Assembly (NCBI RefSeq): GCF_900634625.1
Contig: NC_041037.1
Coordinates: forward strand, 12,129,501 to 12,193,500
DNA: 64,000 nt
Source of the DNA: Parambassis ranga
Lineage: Eukaryota > Chordata > Actinopteri > Ambassidae
Direction: 5' to 3'
Shown here: positions 25,169 through 38,900 of the stretch, piece by piece
Layout of the letters: every line of letters starts with the position of its first letter
How positions within the stretch are numbered: the stretch's first letter is position 1
Position numbers and translations under genes: made by a program
The notes under the pieces: model-generated
Databases searched by the model: none
What the model saw: only the letters and a program-made list of their open reading frames with translations
What the model was told of the DNA's origin: nothing

Positions 25169-25480
25169 AGCACCTTCGAAACCATATCACACGGAGCATT
25201 TTTACAGCTTTTCTATGAGTAAATAGTACATGTCTACTTTTTCTGTCCAAAGCAGCCACATATATTGGGGCCTGGATTGTTGCTTTGTTTGTTGAAGTTT
25301 GCAGGAACATGTTGTTTCTTGAGATTTTGTTATTTAACTCAAGATTTAATTTGTGGTTTTTGGTTTAAGTGCTGACTTTTTTACAACATGCCGCTTCTGT
25401 TATTTTGTAAACCTATTTTAGTTCAGAGTTTTTTTCAGTCTCATACTGTAAAGCCTGAAATAAAGGTGTTACTCTAACTG
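25169..25480 (+). other. cpdp: 3' UTR of CPD photolyase
   Basis: About 300 bases of T-rich non-coding sequence run from the stop codon to the AATAAA signal at 25459-25464. Confidence 0.7.
25459..25464 (+). promoter_or_regulatory. cpdp: Poly(A) signal of CPD photolyase
   Basis: Canonical AATAAA about 290 bases after the stop codon, followed by a GT/T-rich stretch. Confidence 0.75.
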
Positions 25481-28400
25481 TCTGATCTTATCCCATAAGC
25501 CCACCCACAGTGTGTGAGACTTGTTTGCATTTGAATTTGACTCAGATTGCCTGCAAGCTACTGTGCTTGATACGGGGGGATTTTAGCATAATGTGAACAC
25601 ATACTGGTATGTTTTATACACACATTAAGGATTATGGCATCAAAGAATGGCTTAATTCAGATTAGAGACATGTATATGTTCCTTCATTTGAGATAAAAAA
25701 AATATATACTGTATTGACTTTCATCTGCACACATGTAATTAAAGAGAAACCGACCTCCTGTTCCAGCTTAATTACAAGCACCCTCAGTAGTGGATAGAAA
25801 CAATCCCTATAGGTAAGAACGCGTTTAACACCAATCCGTAAATTAGAATATGAATTCTGGCCTGTGCTGTGGGCTCTTTTCTTGTGTTCTAAGGAGAGAT
25901 AAATCTCCCAAGATTGTGCTTTCCCATGCTAATTAGCTGACTGCAGTATGTGGTTATAGGGAATAAGAATATTCCAGCCTGGTGTGTTACACACTTTAGT
26001 CCATGGTCCTCAGCACTTATATGGCTCGCTGTTCTAGATGAAAAGCCTCTTGATGTAAGAGGCTGCATGTCTGTGAGCCAGACGAACAAAAGGTTTATGT
26101 ATGTATTATTATATTCTAACTGATCTGGTCTGCTAAGTGGCTGACAGATGATTACTGCTGTCTTATAGAAAAATGTGCAGCTGAACATTACACTTTGTTT
26201 TTAAACCACATCCATCACACAGTATTTCCGCTAAGCACAGTTAATGCAGCACTTGATTTGGAACCTATTAGCCTTTTCAAAAGAGCCTGTCGAGTCAAAC
26301 ACATCTGTAATCACAGCGCTAGTTACATTTAGCTGGTAGTATTTTTCCTTTTTTAGGCTCGCAGCATAATAATATTTGCTGAACACTAAGGTGATGCTGA
26401 TTGTGTTCATTTTACAGGCCATTAAGTTTAGAGTTGTGTGAAACCCATCTTAGGAATACGCGCACAACATAGCTGGTACATTGGGTCATTTCAGGCTGTA
26501 TCTCAAAACAAACCAAACCAAGTGTGGCCACAGTCAGAATTATTTCAGTCTTGATGAAGCAGGATTGCGCTCTCCTCCCTGTGAAGCTAAAAACATGGAG
26601 CTGAGCTGTTGGACTTTCTGTCCTTGGAGTTCTTTGCAGATGTGTGAGACATCCTAAGTAAAGATCAGAGTCGTGGACGTGTGGAGACTTCAGTCCTGGG
26701 ATTTACCTGTCTTTTGAATCAGCTTGTGATTAAACTGAGTGTAGAAATAATCTCACTTACTAAGACTGGTATAAGAAGAAAATGAAAGCTGCTAGAGTTC
26801 AATCAATGTGCTGTTGATATTCTATTCCCTTTAATCTACCAACACATACGTCTCTAAATTACTTTTTTTTTTGCTTACACTCACATTTGCTGTAGTGTTG
26901 TAAGAACATTTTTGTGCGAGCTCGCTGCATTCATGTTGTATCTGAATAATGTGGCACAACCTTGACGTTCCGACACCTTTTTGGTGGAAGCAATTTGCTG
27001 TAAGAGGGAGAAAGAAGACCTTCAAATTATGCTTCTTTTTTTAAAGGGACCACGTTTCTCAGGCTGACACTTGCACTGAAATTTGTTACACATTTCTATT
27101 CATGCTATTTCTCAGTTATTTTCCATCCATTCTCTTCGCCCACAGGGTCACAAGAGAAGGAGGTGATAGTCTTATCAGGCTGGAAGGCTGATGAGTTCCA
27201 ATTAACTTTAGCCTTTTTCCTTATATACAGTATATGTATGCTGCTTGGTGCTGGGCTGTAGTGGATTTATAGGGTTCTTTGCTGAAAATAACTTTGGCTG
27301 CTGCCGAGATAAAATTCATCATCTTTTTTTTATTTTTAGCAGCCTGGAGTCTATGTTCCACACTTACACAAGGGATAGGCATCAGAAAGATTAGTTCAAC
27401 ATTGTAATTATTGCTCATATATATGTTCTCTTTAAAGACCTTTACTGATGCAAAGTGTAACAGACACAGCATCATTTTGATGTTCTGGTTCAACTGCAGC
27501 CGGTGCCTTCATCGTTAGAGGCCTCGGTCAAGTCCAAAACATCTGTGAGTATTGACATCCTCTTATAAAAAAACATAAAATGCTAACAGACCATCTGGTG
27601 AGTCAGGTTAGAGGGGACTACACAGGAAATATTTTTTTTTGCAATTTTAATTTCTATGCTCCTCACTAAATTATAGTTGGTTTTCTGATCTTCGTCAATA
27701 ACATGATCACTGTGTGGTGGCATCTGTTTCTCCCATTTTTTTCTCGCTGCTCTGTCTATTGACTTACCTAACCTCTTCTGACTTGCTGGCAGCACAGTGA
27801 TCAATAACCAAAGTACAGGACAGGTTGAAAAATTCTTTGTCCTGATATTGGCTTCAGTGGATCAGACAGTGACCATTGCCTCAGATCACCCTACATCTGT
27901 ATGTTGACATGTAAGTGAACTACATGACTACTGCTGCTTGAACTAAATGCAGACAACAAACCTGTAGTATGTGGATGCTGCAGCCCAGTGTGCTTTGGTC
28001 AAAAATAATGCATCTTTTTTTCAGCTGCTATTAATCCTAGAGGGACCTTTGAACTCCAGTGTGACCATCAACGTCAGTCCCCACCCTCAAACCCACTCAA
28101 ACTAATCTGTCTTTTCTGCACCTACATCCTCTACATACATGTTTTCCATCATCCCTCCAGTGTCATAACAACACTGTATAAGCATTCTAACTCGTAGGTT
28201 GCTTTAATAGAGGCGATCTGTACGTTTACCACCACACTGAGGGTCAATTAAGTTTCTAAATTAAAACTTACAGTTCTCTACTTTTTATTATATTACATAA
28301 AATGCTTTTTCAGATTTATATGTAGGGTGAGTTTAATCAGATAAAATCCAGTACAGTGAGACCAAATGCTATTTTTTCCCCTCCTCCAACACCTGCTGAG

Positions 28401-29990
28401 CATCTCATGAACCTTTTTATTGTTTCCTATTCTGGGACTTGATGAGCTCCAGCTTGTAGGAGTGTTCATATCTGTAAAGGTAAAATAAAAGCATCATGCT
28501 TCTCTGGGCTGATTTGTGGTTTAATTTCACAGTGCCAACATTCAGCTCCACGGGTGCCCTTCGGTGAATGCCATTACTTTGGGTGATGCTGTGTTACTGT
28601 GTGTATCTGCGGAGTGTAAACAGTGTATTGTGTTATGGTGATGGAAGCTGCTGGTAGTTTGCCATTCATTAGTGCTGGCGTGGCACTCTGATAACGCTCT
28701 GTCATTACAGAGTGATTTGTCAGTATTCAACAGCTGGCTCATCGTTTGTCATCTGTCATGTCCTGTTTTTTCCCCTCATTTATTATTTCATTTTTTTTCC
28801 ATATTATTGTCCCATTGACATCATCTTTCTCCTCATAATCATCATCTCTATGTGTGCAAATGAGTTTTTTCCCCTCTGCACTGCCTGTCACCCGAAGTTT
28901 GAGACATCCCAGCGGAAAGGTTGTTGTAGCGTTTGGCACGCCTCGTTACTCGTAACTCAGCCGGCACTGTAAATGTAATGTTTACACAGAAGACGTTTAT
29001 GTCTCCAGGTTGCTCTATAGGAATCTGAACACAGAAACACAAGCAAAAGACTCATCACGCTCAGTTCTCTCTCTGAGTAACACCAGCCATAAGAACAGCA
29101 GGGTTGCTGTGCACAATTTCAAAGGTACATGCTGAGAGAAACAAACATGCTTTTGTTAAATAGCAGCATAATGCATGAAAAATATTTTCACATCCTACAA
29201 ACACAATTCATATAACAAGCTAGAAATGATAAAGATTTGAAAAACACACGTGTAAGCCTGGCAGGTTGATATTATAGTATCATCATCATTTGAATGCTTA
29301 CAAGGCACAAGACAAATCACACAATCCTATGCACACTCCACTGCTTCTTTGGATTGACTTTATATTTTTTAACCTCTGGTTCACCCATGGACGAATGCTG
29401 TTGCTTTTAAACACGAGCCTGTCACTCCTGGCTGTGAGTGCATATTTATGTTGGCACTATACAGCAGTAAATAGGCTAGCCTGGAAATGCTCTATGTCAC
29501 GCTGGACACTATATACAGTAAATACATTCACAAACAGACATGATTTACATTTGAGGCAGCTGATGGGTTACATTTTACCTCCATGCATAAAAATGATGTT
29601 GTATCATTTATATGATAATTTCATTGTTCATCCAAACACTGACCTCATAATCTATTCCCTTCACCCAGTGTGTTGTTTCATTAGTTGTCTCTCTAAGTGG
29701 AACTTGAGGCTGACTTGTATTATTTTCTGCATGTTAATAGGACTTCCAGAAACAGAATGTGCAGCATGCAGATATGCTTTTTTTTTTTCTTTAAGTGCAT
29801 CTATCAAGCCTGCTCACACAGTCCTGCCTGTCCTTCCTACAGTCTGACTGTCTCTGTCCCTCCTCGTACGTCTTAGAAGGTCATTTGAATGCATCTGCTC
29901 CTAAAATATACAAAAATGGGTTCAAAAAATAAAATGACAAACCAACAGAAAGTGTCTCATAGGATGGCATGAACGCTCTTCTCCCTGATT
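25480..29990. other. Intergenic region, photolyase to neuromedin-U receptor
   Basis: No recognisable exon or RNA gene was found. A 185-codon open frame at 29290-29847 has a composition typical of AT-rich non-coding DNA and no family resemblance. A short stretch near 27,120-27,200 (CATCCATTCTCTTCGCCCAC, followed by GGGTCAC) loosely recalls the 3' ends of fish L2/CR1 LINEs but is too short to call. Confidence 0.5.
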
Positions 29991-30045
29991 TGATGTATTT
30001 ACATTTAATCTGTCTCTGGCTTACACTCTGGCTGTGAAGTCTCTT

Positions 30046-31833
30046 TTAATTCTCATTGTTTTGTGGCAGCTTCTCACTCAAGGTGCTCCGCTGGGTCATC
30101 TGTAAGCTGGAGCGCCCCCTCCAGCTTTTAGAATAGCATGTGACATGACTAAACATTTCTCTGAACCTGGTGGACATGAGGTTGTAGAGGATGGGGTTGA
30201 CGGCGGAGCTCAGGTAGAAGCAGACTCCTGAGACGATGTGCACATGCGCGAAGATCTTTCTGTGCTTCTGGGACGACATGTTGATGTAGCTCCACACCAA
30301 GCGGTCCGTGTGGAAAGGAGCCCAGCAAAGGCCGAACACAACCACCAACACACCTGGACCAGACGGACCGACGGACATGTTAGAAGAATCAGAAACATGC
30401 AACACAGGGTGGTAACAAAAGATAACCCTGTTATGCTGTTCACCCCTAAAAGATCCACAGACCTACGTCTATGTTACAACTTGGTGAAATGTTGAGTTGA
30501 AATACCCACACAGCATTTTGGTGACTTGCACGTTGCGTTTGCTGAGCTTCTGCTGGTGGGACTTTGAAAGACTTTCAGGTCCGAAGCTGGCATTTGTATC
30601 TACCACGAGCATCACCCTCTCACTGCGCAGCCGCAAGCCGATGAGCAGGTAGAGGATGCTGATGATCAGCATGGGAAGCAGAAAGAAGGCCACAGTGGAG
30701 ATCAGGATGATCAGGTTGTACATCCATACAGGCTTGACCACATCTGAGGATGGACAGAAACACAGGCTTCAGTAAGAATGGACCTCACTAAAAGGCTAAA
30801 TTAGGCTGAAAAAATGTATTTCTGTTGTGTGAATATTTTAAATGGAAGTCTATGGGAATTGACTCAAGCTAGCCCACATAGAACTGCTTTTTTTAAATAT
30901 TTTTTGCTAGATGAAAATAAGAGGCTAGGTTAGGCTAGGCTAGGCTAACCCAGAAGCATCATCCTGTTTCCCTCAAAAGAAGATTTTTTTGGAATATTGC
31001 AGAAAATCTCCAAAATGTTTGACCTGTTGCTTGTTGTACATTTAAATGAGTGAAATGTTCATGCTAGCTGAGATTAAAACATTTTTAAGCAACAGTAAAA
31101 CCTATAAAATAAATATAAATAAATAAAATCTGTAGGCCTACTTACGGCACATAGCAGATTGTGGAAACTGTCGCCCAAACATCGGAGGCAGCACCACTAT
31201 CCCCTGCAGAGTGGTGTTTGGCACAGCGCACAGCATGGACAGCCCCCACAGCATAAGGATGACCCTCTTGACATGAGCGCGCGTGGTCATGTGCTTGACC
31301 TTGAGGGGGTGCACCACTGCCACGTAGCGTTCCACACTGAGCGCCGTGACGTTGAGTATGGAAGCAAAGCAGACTGTCTCGAACAGAAAGGTTTTGAAGT
31401 AGCAGCCGCCCTCCCCGAGCAGGAAGGGGTAGTTCTGCCACATCTCATAAAGTTCTAGCGGCATGCCCAGCAGCAGCACCAGCAGGTCAGACACGGCCAG
31501 GCTCAGCAGGTAGTAGTTGGTGGGCGTCTGCATCACCCTGTAGCGTAATATGACTGCACAGGTCAGGGAATTTCCCAGGACTCCCACCATGAAGATGGTG
31601 AGGTAGGTGATACAGACGGGGAGGAACACAGGGGACGTAGATGGCCCCAGCATTTTGGCCAGATAATCCTTCTCAGTCACGCATATTTCATCCAGATCCT
31701 GTTGAGTGGCGTTAGCCAGCAACCAAGAGATGTTCATCCCACACACCACAGCAGCCTCGGGGCAGCCCGTGTCATTGAAAATTGAGGCATCAGTTGTGGA
31801 GAGAACTTCAAGAGAACAGTTCACCTGCAGCAT
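30046..31833 (-). CDS. nmur1: Neuromedin-U receptor 1-like GPCR (3 coding exons)
   Basis: Coding exons are 31146-31833, 30510-30743 and 30046-30353, with GT-AG introns, giving 409 residues. It is a class A, Gq-type peptide receptor for neuromedin U/S at the plasma membrane. The N-terminus has glycosylation sequons at Asn5, 20, 34 and 41. TM1 carries GN (87-88), TM2 SLAVSD (111-116) and TM3 ends ERYVAVVHP (168-176). Cys144 and Cys229 can form the conserved disulfide. TM6 has CWAP (317-320) and TM7 NPILY (360-364). The stretches MQTPTNYYLLSLAVSDLLVL and GMPLELYEMWQNYPFLLG are hallmarks of NMU receptors. NVTALSVERYVAVVHPL and RNVQVTKML resemble NMUR1 more than NMUR2. Fish have several paralogues (nmur1a, 1b, 2, 3), so the suffix is left open. 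A splice acceptor (TTTTCTGCTAG) upstream of the ATG, near 31,873, suggests a separate 5'-UTR exon. Confidence 0.9.
30922..30949. repeat. Short GGCTA tandem repeat
   Basis: A few tandem copies of a 5-6 bp unit (GGCTA / TTAGGC) lie in the intron between nmur1 coding exons 1 and 2. Confidence 0.6.
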
Positions 31834-32610
31834 CCTGGTGATAAGAGCGACGTTTCTTCAAGCTATTGACACCTAGCAGAAAACAAAGGAGAACAGGGGA
31901 AATGAAACGGGCTATGTCTTAAATTCATTTCAGCTTGTGGAAAAAGTAAAGGAGGTTACAATGATCTGGCTCAGGACTTTTACTAGAATATAAGAGTGCT
32001 GCTTTTATTCATAAATTACTTCAAATAAAAAAGTGTAATATTGTATTTTCTATCCAGCTCACACACAACCTAATGTTGTTACCTAAGCACCAGTGACTTC
32101 CATCTAAGGAAACTAACTGCTGACAATCATCATTGCTGACAAACACATGCTGACAAAAAAGTCATCTAATTAGATCAGTGAATAAATGAAATTAATGTTC
32201 CACACAAGTGTCATGTTCCCTTTGCTGCCTGTCATTATGATGGAAAAACCAGCTCTCTAATTCTCTTAAATATGTTAAATACACCCTCTTCTCCACACAA
32301 ATGTGTGATCAGCTGAACAGACTCCCCATGCAGACACTTTTCTCAGTGGATCTGTATATCTACACATCAGTTATCAAGACTCCATGTGAGAAGAAGAAGA
32401 AGAAGAAAACACACCTGCAGTTTGTGGTCTTTATCCTCTTCTTATTTACCAGATGCACAAAATTTGAAGAAATGAAGCAGACGTGTCATCATCCTCATCA
32501 TCAGAATCATCCTGGACTTTTTCCTGACCCTATATCTTGAGTGGTTTGGTGCTTTAGTGCGTCACAGCTGCCTTGACTTCCCGTATTTGATGGCTGGTGT
32601 TCACCCCACC

Positions 32611-32650
<40 letters not shown>
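32611..32650. repeat. (CT)n microsatellite
   Basis: About 19 CT repeats with one CCC interruption. Confidence 0.95.
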
Positions 32651-32653
<3 letters not shown>

Positions 32654-32884
32654 TCTCCACCATTAGCTACTTTTTTCATCTATCTCTTCCAATTAAACTT
32701 CTCTTCACACATCCACACCTACACACACATTTTTATTATCCTATACAGAGACTCCATTCCTTGTCATTCTCCATTCTATCACTTTTACCATTGAATGACC
32801 ACATATTGCTTCTTTTGAAAATTACAGCTGAGATTGCTTTGACCCTGGAACCTGTGCTCAAACTGTGTGTATAGAAAGTATATA

Positions 32885-32888
<4 letters not shown>

Positions 32889-32920
<32 letters not shown>
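32889..32920. repeat. (AT)n microsatellite
   Basis: An uninterrupted AT dinucleotide tract of about 15 copies. Confidence 0.95.
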
Positions 32921-35900
32921 TGGTGTGTGTTCCCATTTCATTTCTTTCTTTGCTATATTTCCATTCAGAGCTGCTCTGACAGTAGTTTATCTGAGTTTAT
33001 CTGTGGATGAAAAAGACTTGCATACATATATCGACCATAGTTTAAAAGCTTTATTATTAGTATTTATCAGACATCTTCTTTATCTCTATCTTTTTTATTT
33101 TCTTACCAAGAGCCACCATCAGCCATAACTAACTACGAGTGGCTGTTTAACGTTAGTCCCATCTTTTTTAAAGTAAGTAAATCCCAACTACCCTTGAAGT
33201 GTGATTCAGGTTTCAGCTCGTAGTATTCACAGTGAATTCAGCTTTCACGCCTGCCTGGTTCTAGTGTCATTCCAAAAAGGCTGTTATTTGTTTTTTCCAG
33301 ATTGATCACAAACAATGGAAAAAGTAGATCTTGCATAATATGCCCCCTTAAAGCAGCTTGTAAAAACAGTGTAACTACATAAATAATGCACGGAGCAGCT
33401 GAAAGTGAACAGCTGTAGTAGTGCAGTAGTAGTTAAATTATGCCAACAAACTGGCACAACTCCAGGAAAGGAGTAGCCTGTGTTTGTCTTCTGATCTCAG
33501 CAACTTGCAATCCTTTCACCCTGCATGCTGAATGATGATAACACAAACTACAGGTGATATCTACCATCTTTGTTCTGCTCATCACATCTGTATTCGTCAC
33601 ATTTGCAGTCCGAACGGCAGAGAACGAAAATCAATGTAAAAATATCTCCATGTGTGAACAAGAGGCTTTTATTGAATGTGACTCATGTTATTCAGCGCTT
33701 TGTCTTCATACATTAAATGCACAGAATGTGAACCATCAAGGGTTTTATGCTAACATCGGAAAGAAAGTACTTTAATCCTTAAAGCTTAGATGAGTATTTT
33801 TCCCTAGACTGCAAACCAAAAAAGGCTAATTAGGAATATTTCTGTGTGTGTGTGTGTGCAGGAAGAACTGAGGAAATATTTGATGTGCTGGAGATTGCGT
33901 TGCTAATACATCCTACACAGTACATTTAGAGGCAGGCAAGGACAGGAACAAGGAACTCTGTGGGCAATAAATCATCAGCAGGGCTTCTGTCAGAGGGTAG
34001 AAAATTCACACTTTTTTTTCCCAGCTGCACACCCTCATATAACTGTGTCTCTCCTCCCCTGCCCGTAACTCTGCCTCCCTCTGCGATTGTGTCTAATTCA
34101 ATCACAGCTTTTAATTCCAATGCAGGGGGCTCCAATACTCCCCCGGCAGGAAGCTGACATGTTCTCATCGGTGACTCCATTTAGTCGAGCATTAATTGGG
34201 CTTATGTGTCAGGCTGGCTGAGACAAAAAGCACAGCATGACCTTATGTGGTAAAGGGTCATTTCACTCAAAAGTAGGAGGGTGTCTATGCATGCACACGG
34301 CTCTATTTGTCTTACAGCCTGTCTCTGCTGTGGTTGTGTTACTCTGGATAATCCACAGACCTCACTGGTTTTTTTGCTGGAAGTACTCTCAATTGGTGAT
34401 GGAGTCATTTTTCTGTGCTTTGAAGTTCACAAACAAAATTCCACAGGTCTCTGATGTACTGAGTCACGGCTGAAATCTCAGAGACAGATTTGTCAAATAC
34501 TGATCAAATAAAACCAAAACTAGAGTAGATTGATGATTCTGGATTCCCCTGATAACTGCTACAACAAAGGTGGTAAGTAACACTTGTGTGAGTGTGCATT
34601 TAAAAAAACAAGCTATAAAAATGGCAGAGAAGCTTGTTGGAGTATGAAGAAGCTGTTTTGTTACCCCAACGGTGTTGTTGTCAATCTGTCTCCTCCACAG
34701 TTCAATATTAATGCTGTTTCGCTGTGTTTGTTACTTCCTCTGTTTCCTCGGCTGCCCCACAGGCTGGTTGTTACACCAGGAGAAACATTTGCAGCTTTTC
34801 TGCTCATTTTATATTCAGCTTGAGGAAGGCATTCCCTTTGCGGTCATGGAACTGCAAACACAAACAGGTGGAACAAAACAGCTTTGTGATTCTGCGAGTG
34901 TTTGGTTACAACAGCAGCATGAACCATTCCTCATAGCAACAAGCTCGATCTATCTCCACTCTCGGTGAGACATTTTACCCTGAGAAGAATCAGGGCCTGT
35001 GCTCATATGTGAGCGACATTTCCTCCATCCACCACCACTATGTTCGCAGCATACGTGGAGGATATTCTGTCATGATGATCTGTATGCAGCTCTTCTTTGG
35101 GTGCGCCGGTGGAGTCAAGTCTCCAAAGCAGAAACAAACCCAGTCTGGTCTCAGGTTTGTGTTTTGTATCTGTTCTCTGTTAGGTTTTAATGGAATCCTG
35201 CTCCTGTCTTAACTGGCTCACAGATTTAACTGTAGTCGTAAAACAGTGACCTCTGAAACTGAGCGCTTCCTGCACATATTCCTACTCATGCAATTACAAC
35301 ACAGCTGCACTCAGGCTGAGTAAATGTGAAAATTTCTCAATCAGACCTGAATTGGTTTTTTTGCTGCATGCATTAAAATGAATTCTCTGGAAGCACATGT
35401 AAACTCACAGCGCCCTGTAAAAGAAGAATACAAATATCCTTTCCTTTATTTAGGCATAATTGAAAGTCTTTATACAAAGAGAGGCACCTTTTTACAGGAG
35501 TGAATGCAGCTTAAACAGATCTGACATTTAAGAGCACTCTCTCCACGTTTTTAATTGCATCTTCAGTATCTGCTAGCGTGCGTGTGTGTGTGTGGACGGC
35601 TCGAAGATTCAATGTATTAAAAGGCCAGCAGAGATGCTCTCTGTCTGCCCATCTGTGAGTCTGTCCAGTCCCAGCAGCAGCATGCCTCCACCACAGCATC
35701 AGTGTGAGCGGCTGCTGGAGTGTGTCGCCTGGCTCACTGGGAGTAATGGCTCCTCAGAGGTGCAAGTTGCTGGCAGGACCGTGGCGACTCATCCTCAGAG
35801 TTTAAATAGCTTACTGACTTTTATTGTTTTTATGGCTGTTTCATCACAGGCTTTGAACTAATTCTGCAGAAACATAATTTTAATTAGAATGTATTTTAAC

Positions 35901-38900
35901 TAAAGTTTTAGATTTTAAACAAATGCGTCAAAACGGTTTTCATTTTCCAAGGTAAATTGTATTGTTTTACCTTTACTTCTATACAGCATCATTGTAATTT
36001 GAATTCTTTGGATTGTTAGACTGTTTTTAGCAATCATCAATCAATTAAAAACACAAAACAAATCTGAAAGCAGAGAAATGAGCACATATCAAGGATGAAA
36101 CAATGATGAGGTCATGTAACTGGATTGAACTCACAGTGAGAAGTCAGTTCACGGCTGAACATGAACATGAATGAACAGTACAGTATGATACTCTGTCCTT
36201 TTATGGTGATGTTTCTGATACATATGTACATAAGGCAGTTTGTGATTTAAGAAATGTTACCAGGACACTGGGTGTAGATAGTGTGGAGCTAGAGGCAGAG
36301 CAAAGCTTCAATAAAAACAATTACAGCACCAACAAGCCACAAGCAACATATGGATTAAGCGGTGTGGGAGGCCTCATGTGCGATGGAACATCTAGAGGAT
36401 CAATAACATTTCCTTTCAAACTAAATGCAGGATATATTTAAAGATACAATGCAGAACGTTTGTCTCCCCCTCCTGGCAGTGACAGGTCAAACACTGTAGA
36501 AATGATTGGAATTTCTCTGGAATAATGAACATTAAGGACACCTTCAGCACATTGCATTGAAGGAAACTTCTCATCACAGTGGCACAGGGCATTTACACAT
36601 CTGTCCTAATTTTGAAAACTAAATGTTATATTTGCGTCATGCTGATAGAGCTGCTAGTCTGACACTGCACAGCAATGCTGGAGTTAAACAAATTCACAGC
36701 TTCATTAAGCCGAAAGAAAAGGCAGCGTGACAGTGAACAGGCCAAGGCCAGACTCAACCTCAGAGTCACACTATATGCTGCAGAAAAATCACTCAGCATG
36801 GCAACGGCTCAAAGGGTGTAATCCATAATTATGTTTATCCCCACTTTGCAGAGGTTGTTAGGCTTTCTGTCGCACTGACTACATGGCGAGCCAGCAGTGG
36901 TACACATGTGTCATATTGGATCTCCAAACTTGGGTGCTAGCTTGTTTTATCGTGGTTTACAGAAGAGTACATAGCAAAGGTGTCAGCGAGGTTTACTGTG
37001 AGGATATAAGGAGAATTCATCAGGGATCACTCATAAAGCACACAACGTGGTTGCTCCTATCTGTGGTAAAAGAACTTCATTAAAGCATGAAATAAACAGC
37101 AGCATGACAAAATAACACTGTAGGAAAACACCGGGAAACAGTGACCCTTCATTACGAGTAAGTAGAAACAGAGAAGAACCAAGTTACCACAGATCCAGCA
37201 ACACCATGAAGGTAGAACTTTAAAGGTAAATACTACGGCAGACTTCTTAACAAATAAGCCCCAGGCCCAGGTTCAGGTCCAGTCATCACAGTAATGCAAC
37301 AGCCTTGTTTTCAAGCCCTGCAGGCTTTGTTTAGAGCCTGTGATCGACTTCAAGGAAAAGACACAAAATCCTGCAATTCAACTCCCATCTGGTCTTTTCA
37401 TTATTAGATGATCATAGATATAAACCACATCCCACAGTCAGCCAGCCACTGAAGCAGTGCCCGGTTACACATAAAAAAATCTAATGTTCAAAGGGGGCAA
37501 TGCAAAACAGTTTGTGGAATGTGGAGCCATGCGGACCAGAAGTTACCACAATATCAGAAGATCAATACAACGAGATTCATTTTTGCTGAAAGGCAGAGTA
37601 ACAAATCATCACAGAATCTGTTAAATAAAGAACATCAGGGTCCAATCAATTCAAGTCCTGTCATTAAAAAATGTCTGTGTCTCAGACACTGATCACTTCT
37701 TTGTGCCAGTAACAGAAGGGTTCATGAGAAACATGATCGTGAGAATGTGAAGGCTTTGCTTCTCCGGAGTTGCAGTGCAATGACTCGACTCCACCCTGAC
37801 TGAAGAGGAGTAGCGCTCTCACACTGCAGAGGATGAGCCTGAACGCTCTTCACAGCCTTAAAAGACTGACTTGGACATGACTTGACTTGCCAAAGAAGGC
37901 TGCTCACTGTCATAAACCGTCCTGCACAGTTTAATAACACTGTGTCAAATATTTAAAGAAAATAAAAAACACCTAATATTTGTGTTAGAAAAAGGAAATG
38001 TCTCCATAAATCTCTAAATTTCCAGAAAGAAAGGTCAAAACTTGCATTTACCCTTTAATATTTTTTCTGCTTTGCTGCTGAGAACCTGCTCAGAATAACT
38101 GATGGTGTTGTTGCACTTCACATTTCTGACACCAGGAGGTGCTCTTGTTCCACAACTGGATGATCCTCCCCTGAAGGCATGAGATCCATACCTACTGAAG
38201 CATTCATCCAGCGGGTTGCATCATGATGTAATATTCGCCTGTGTCCCCATGCCAGATGAAATTACAGAGTCCCGTATGGGTAACAACGCAGCTTCTCCCT
38301 GTCCTCGCTGTGTGTCACCACCCGTTGCCAGGATGAGGAAGAGCGGAGGCTTTGTGGGAGCACACAGTCACAAGTGCTTATCATCATCACTGGTACCTTC
38401 AAATTTGGCTGCGGGGCCATTTCTGCAAGTTGTTCCAGCCTGCTCAGCCCCTGCCCTCCCTCACCCCCAGGGCTGCGGTAATGTCGCCCTAACATGAAAT
38501 AAATGTATCTGAAGGCATTTGGCTTGACTCACGCTGACACAGGACTCACAGCATCGCCCTGACCTCATTGTGAAAAGCTTTCACAGAGCCTTCGACCCAC
38601 AGATCGACTCCTCGGCTTTTGTTTCTCCAAGCAGAGGCTCATGAGGTCATGTTGGTGGGTCCACGGGGGCATGAAATGATGTTTGATGCACTGCTACTGC
38701 TGGTGGAGGAAGTAAGAAGTCATACTGTGTGGGAAAAAACTCAGAAAGAATACCTTTGTGAGCGGCAGCACTGTGTTCTTAAAAGGCACACGACATGTTT
38801 GGTTATTTTTTAAACAACCATGAACATGAACATATTACATCACAATACAAAGGACAACCAGGAAACTGCGCATATTTATCGCTCAAGTACAGCAGAGAAG

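Noticed and set aside
27120..27200. Possible 3' end of an L2/CR1 LINE
   Set aside because: Only a short, weak resemblance to the usual fish LINE tail; not enough to call an element.
29290..29847. 185-codon open frame on the plus strand
   Set aside because: No family resemblance, no splice context, AT-rich codon make-up, and it lies just beyond the 3' end of the neuromedin-U receptor gene. Most likely chance.
30922..30949. Telomere-like TTAGGC repeat
   Set aside because: Only a few imperfect GGCTA/TTAGGC copies; the vertebrate telomere repeat is TTAGGG, so this is an ordinary short tandem repeat.
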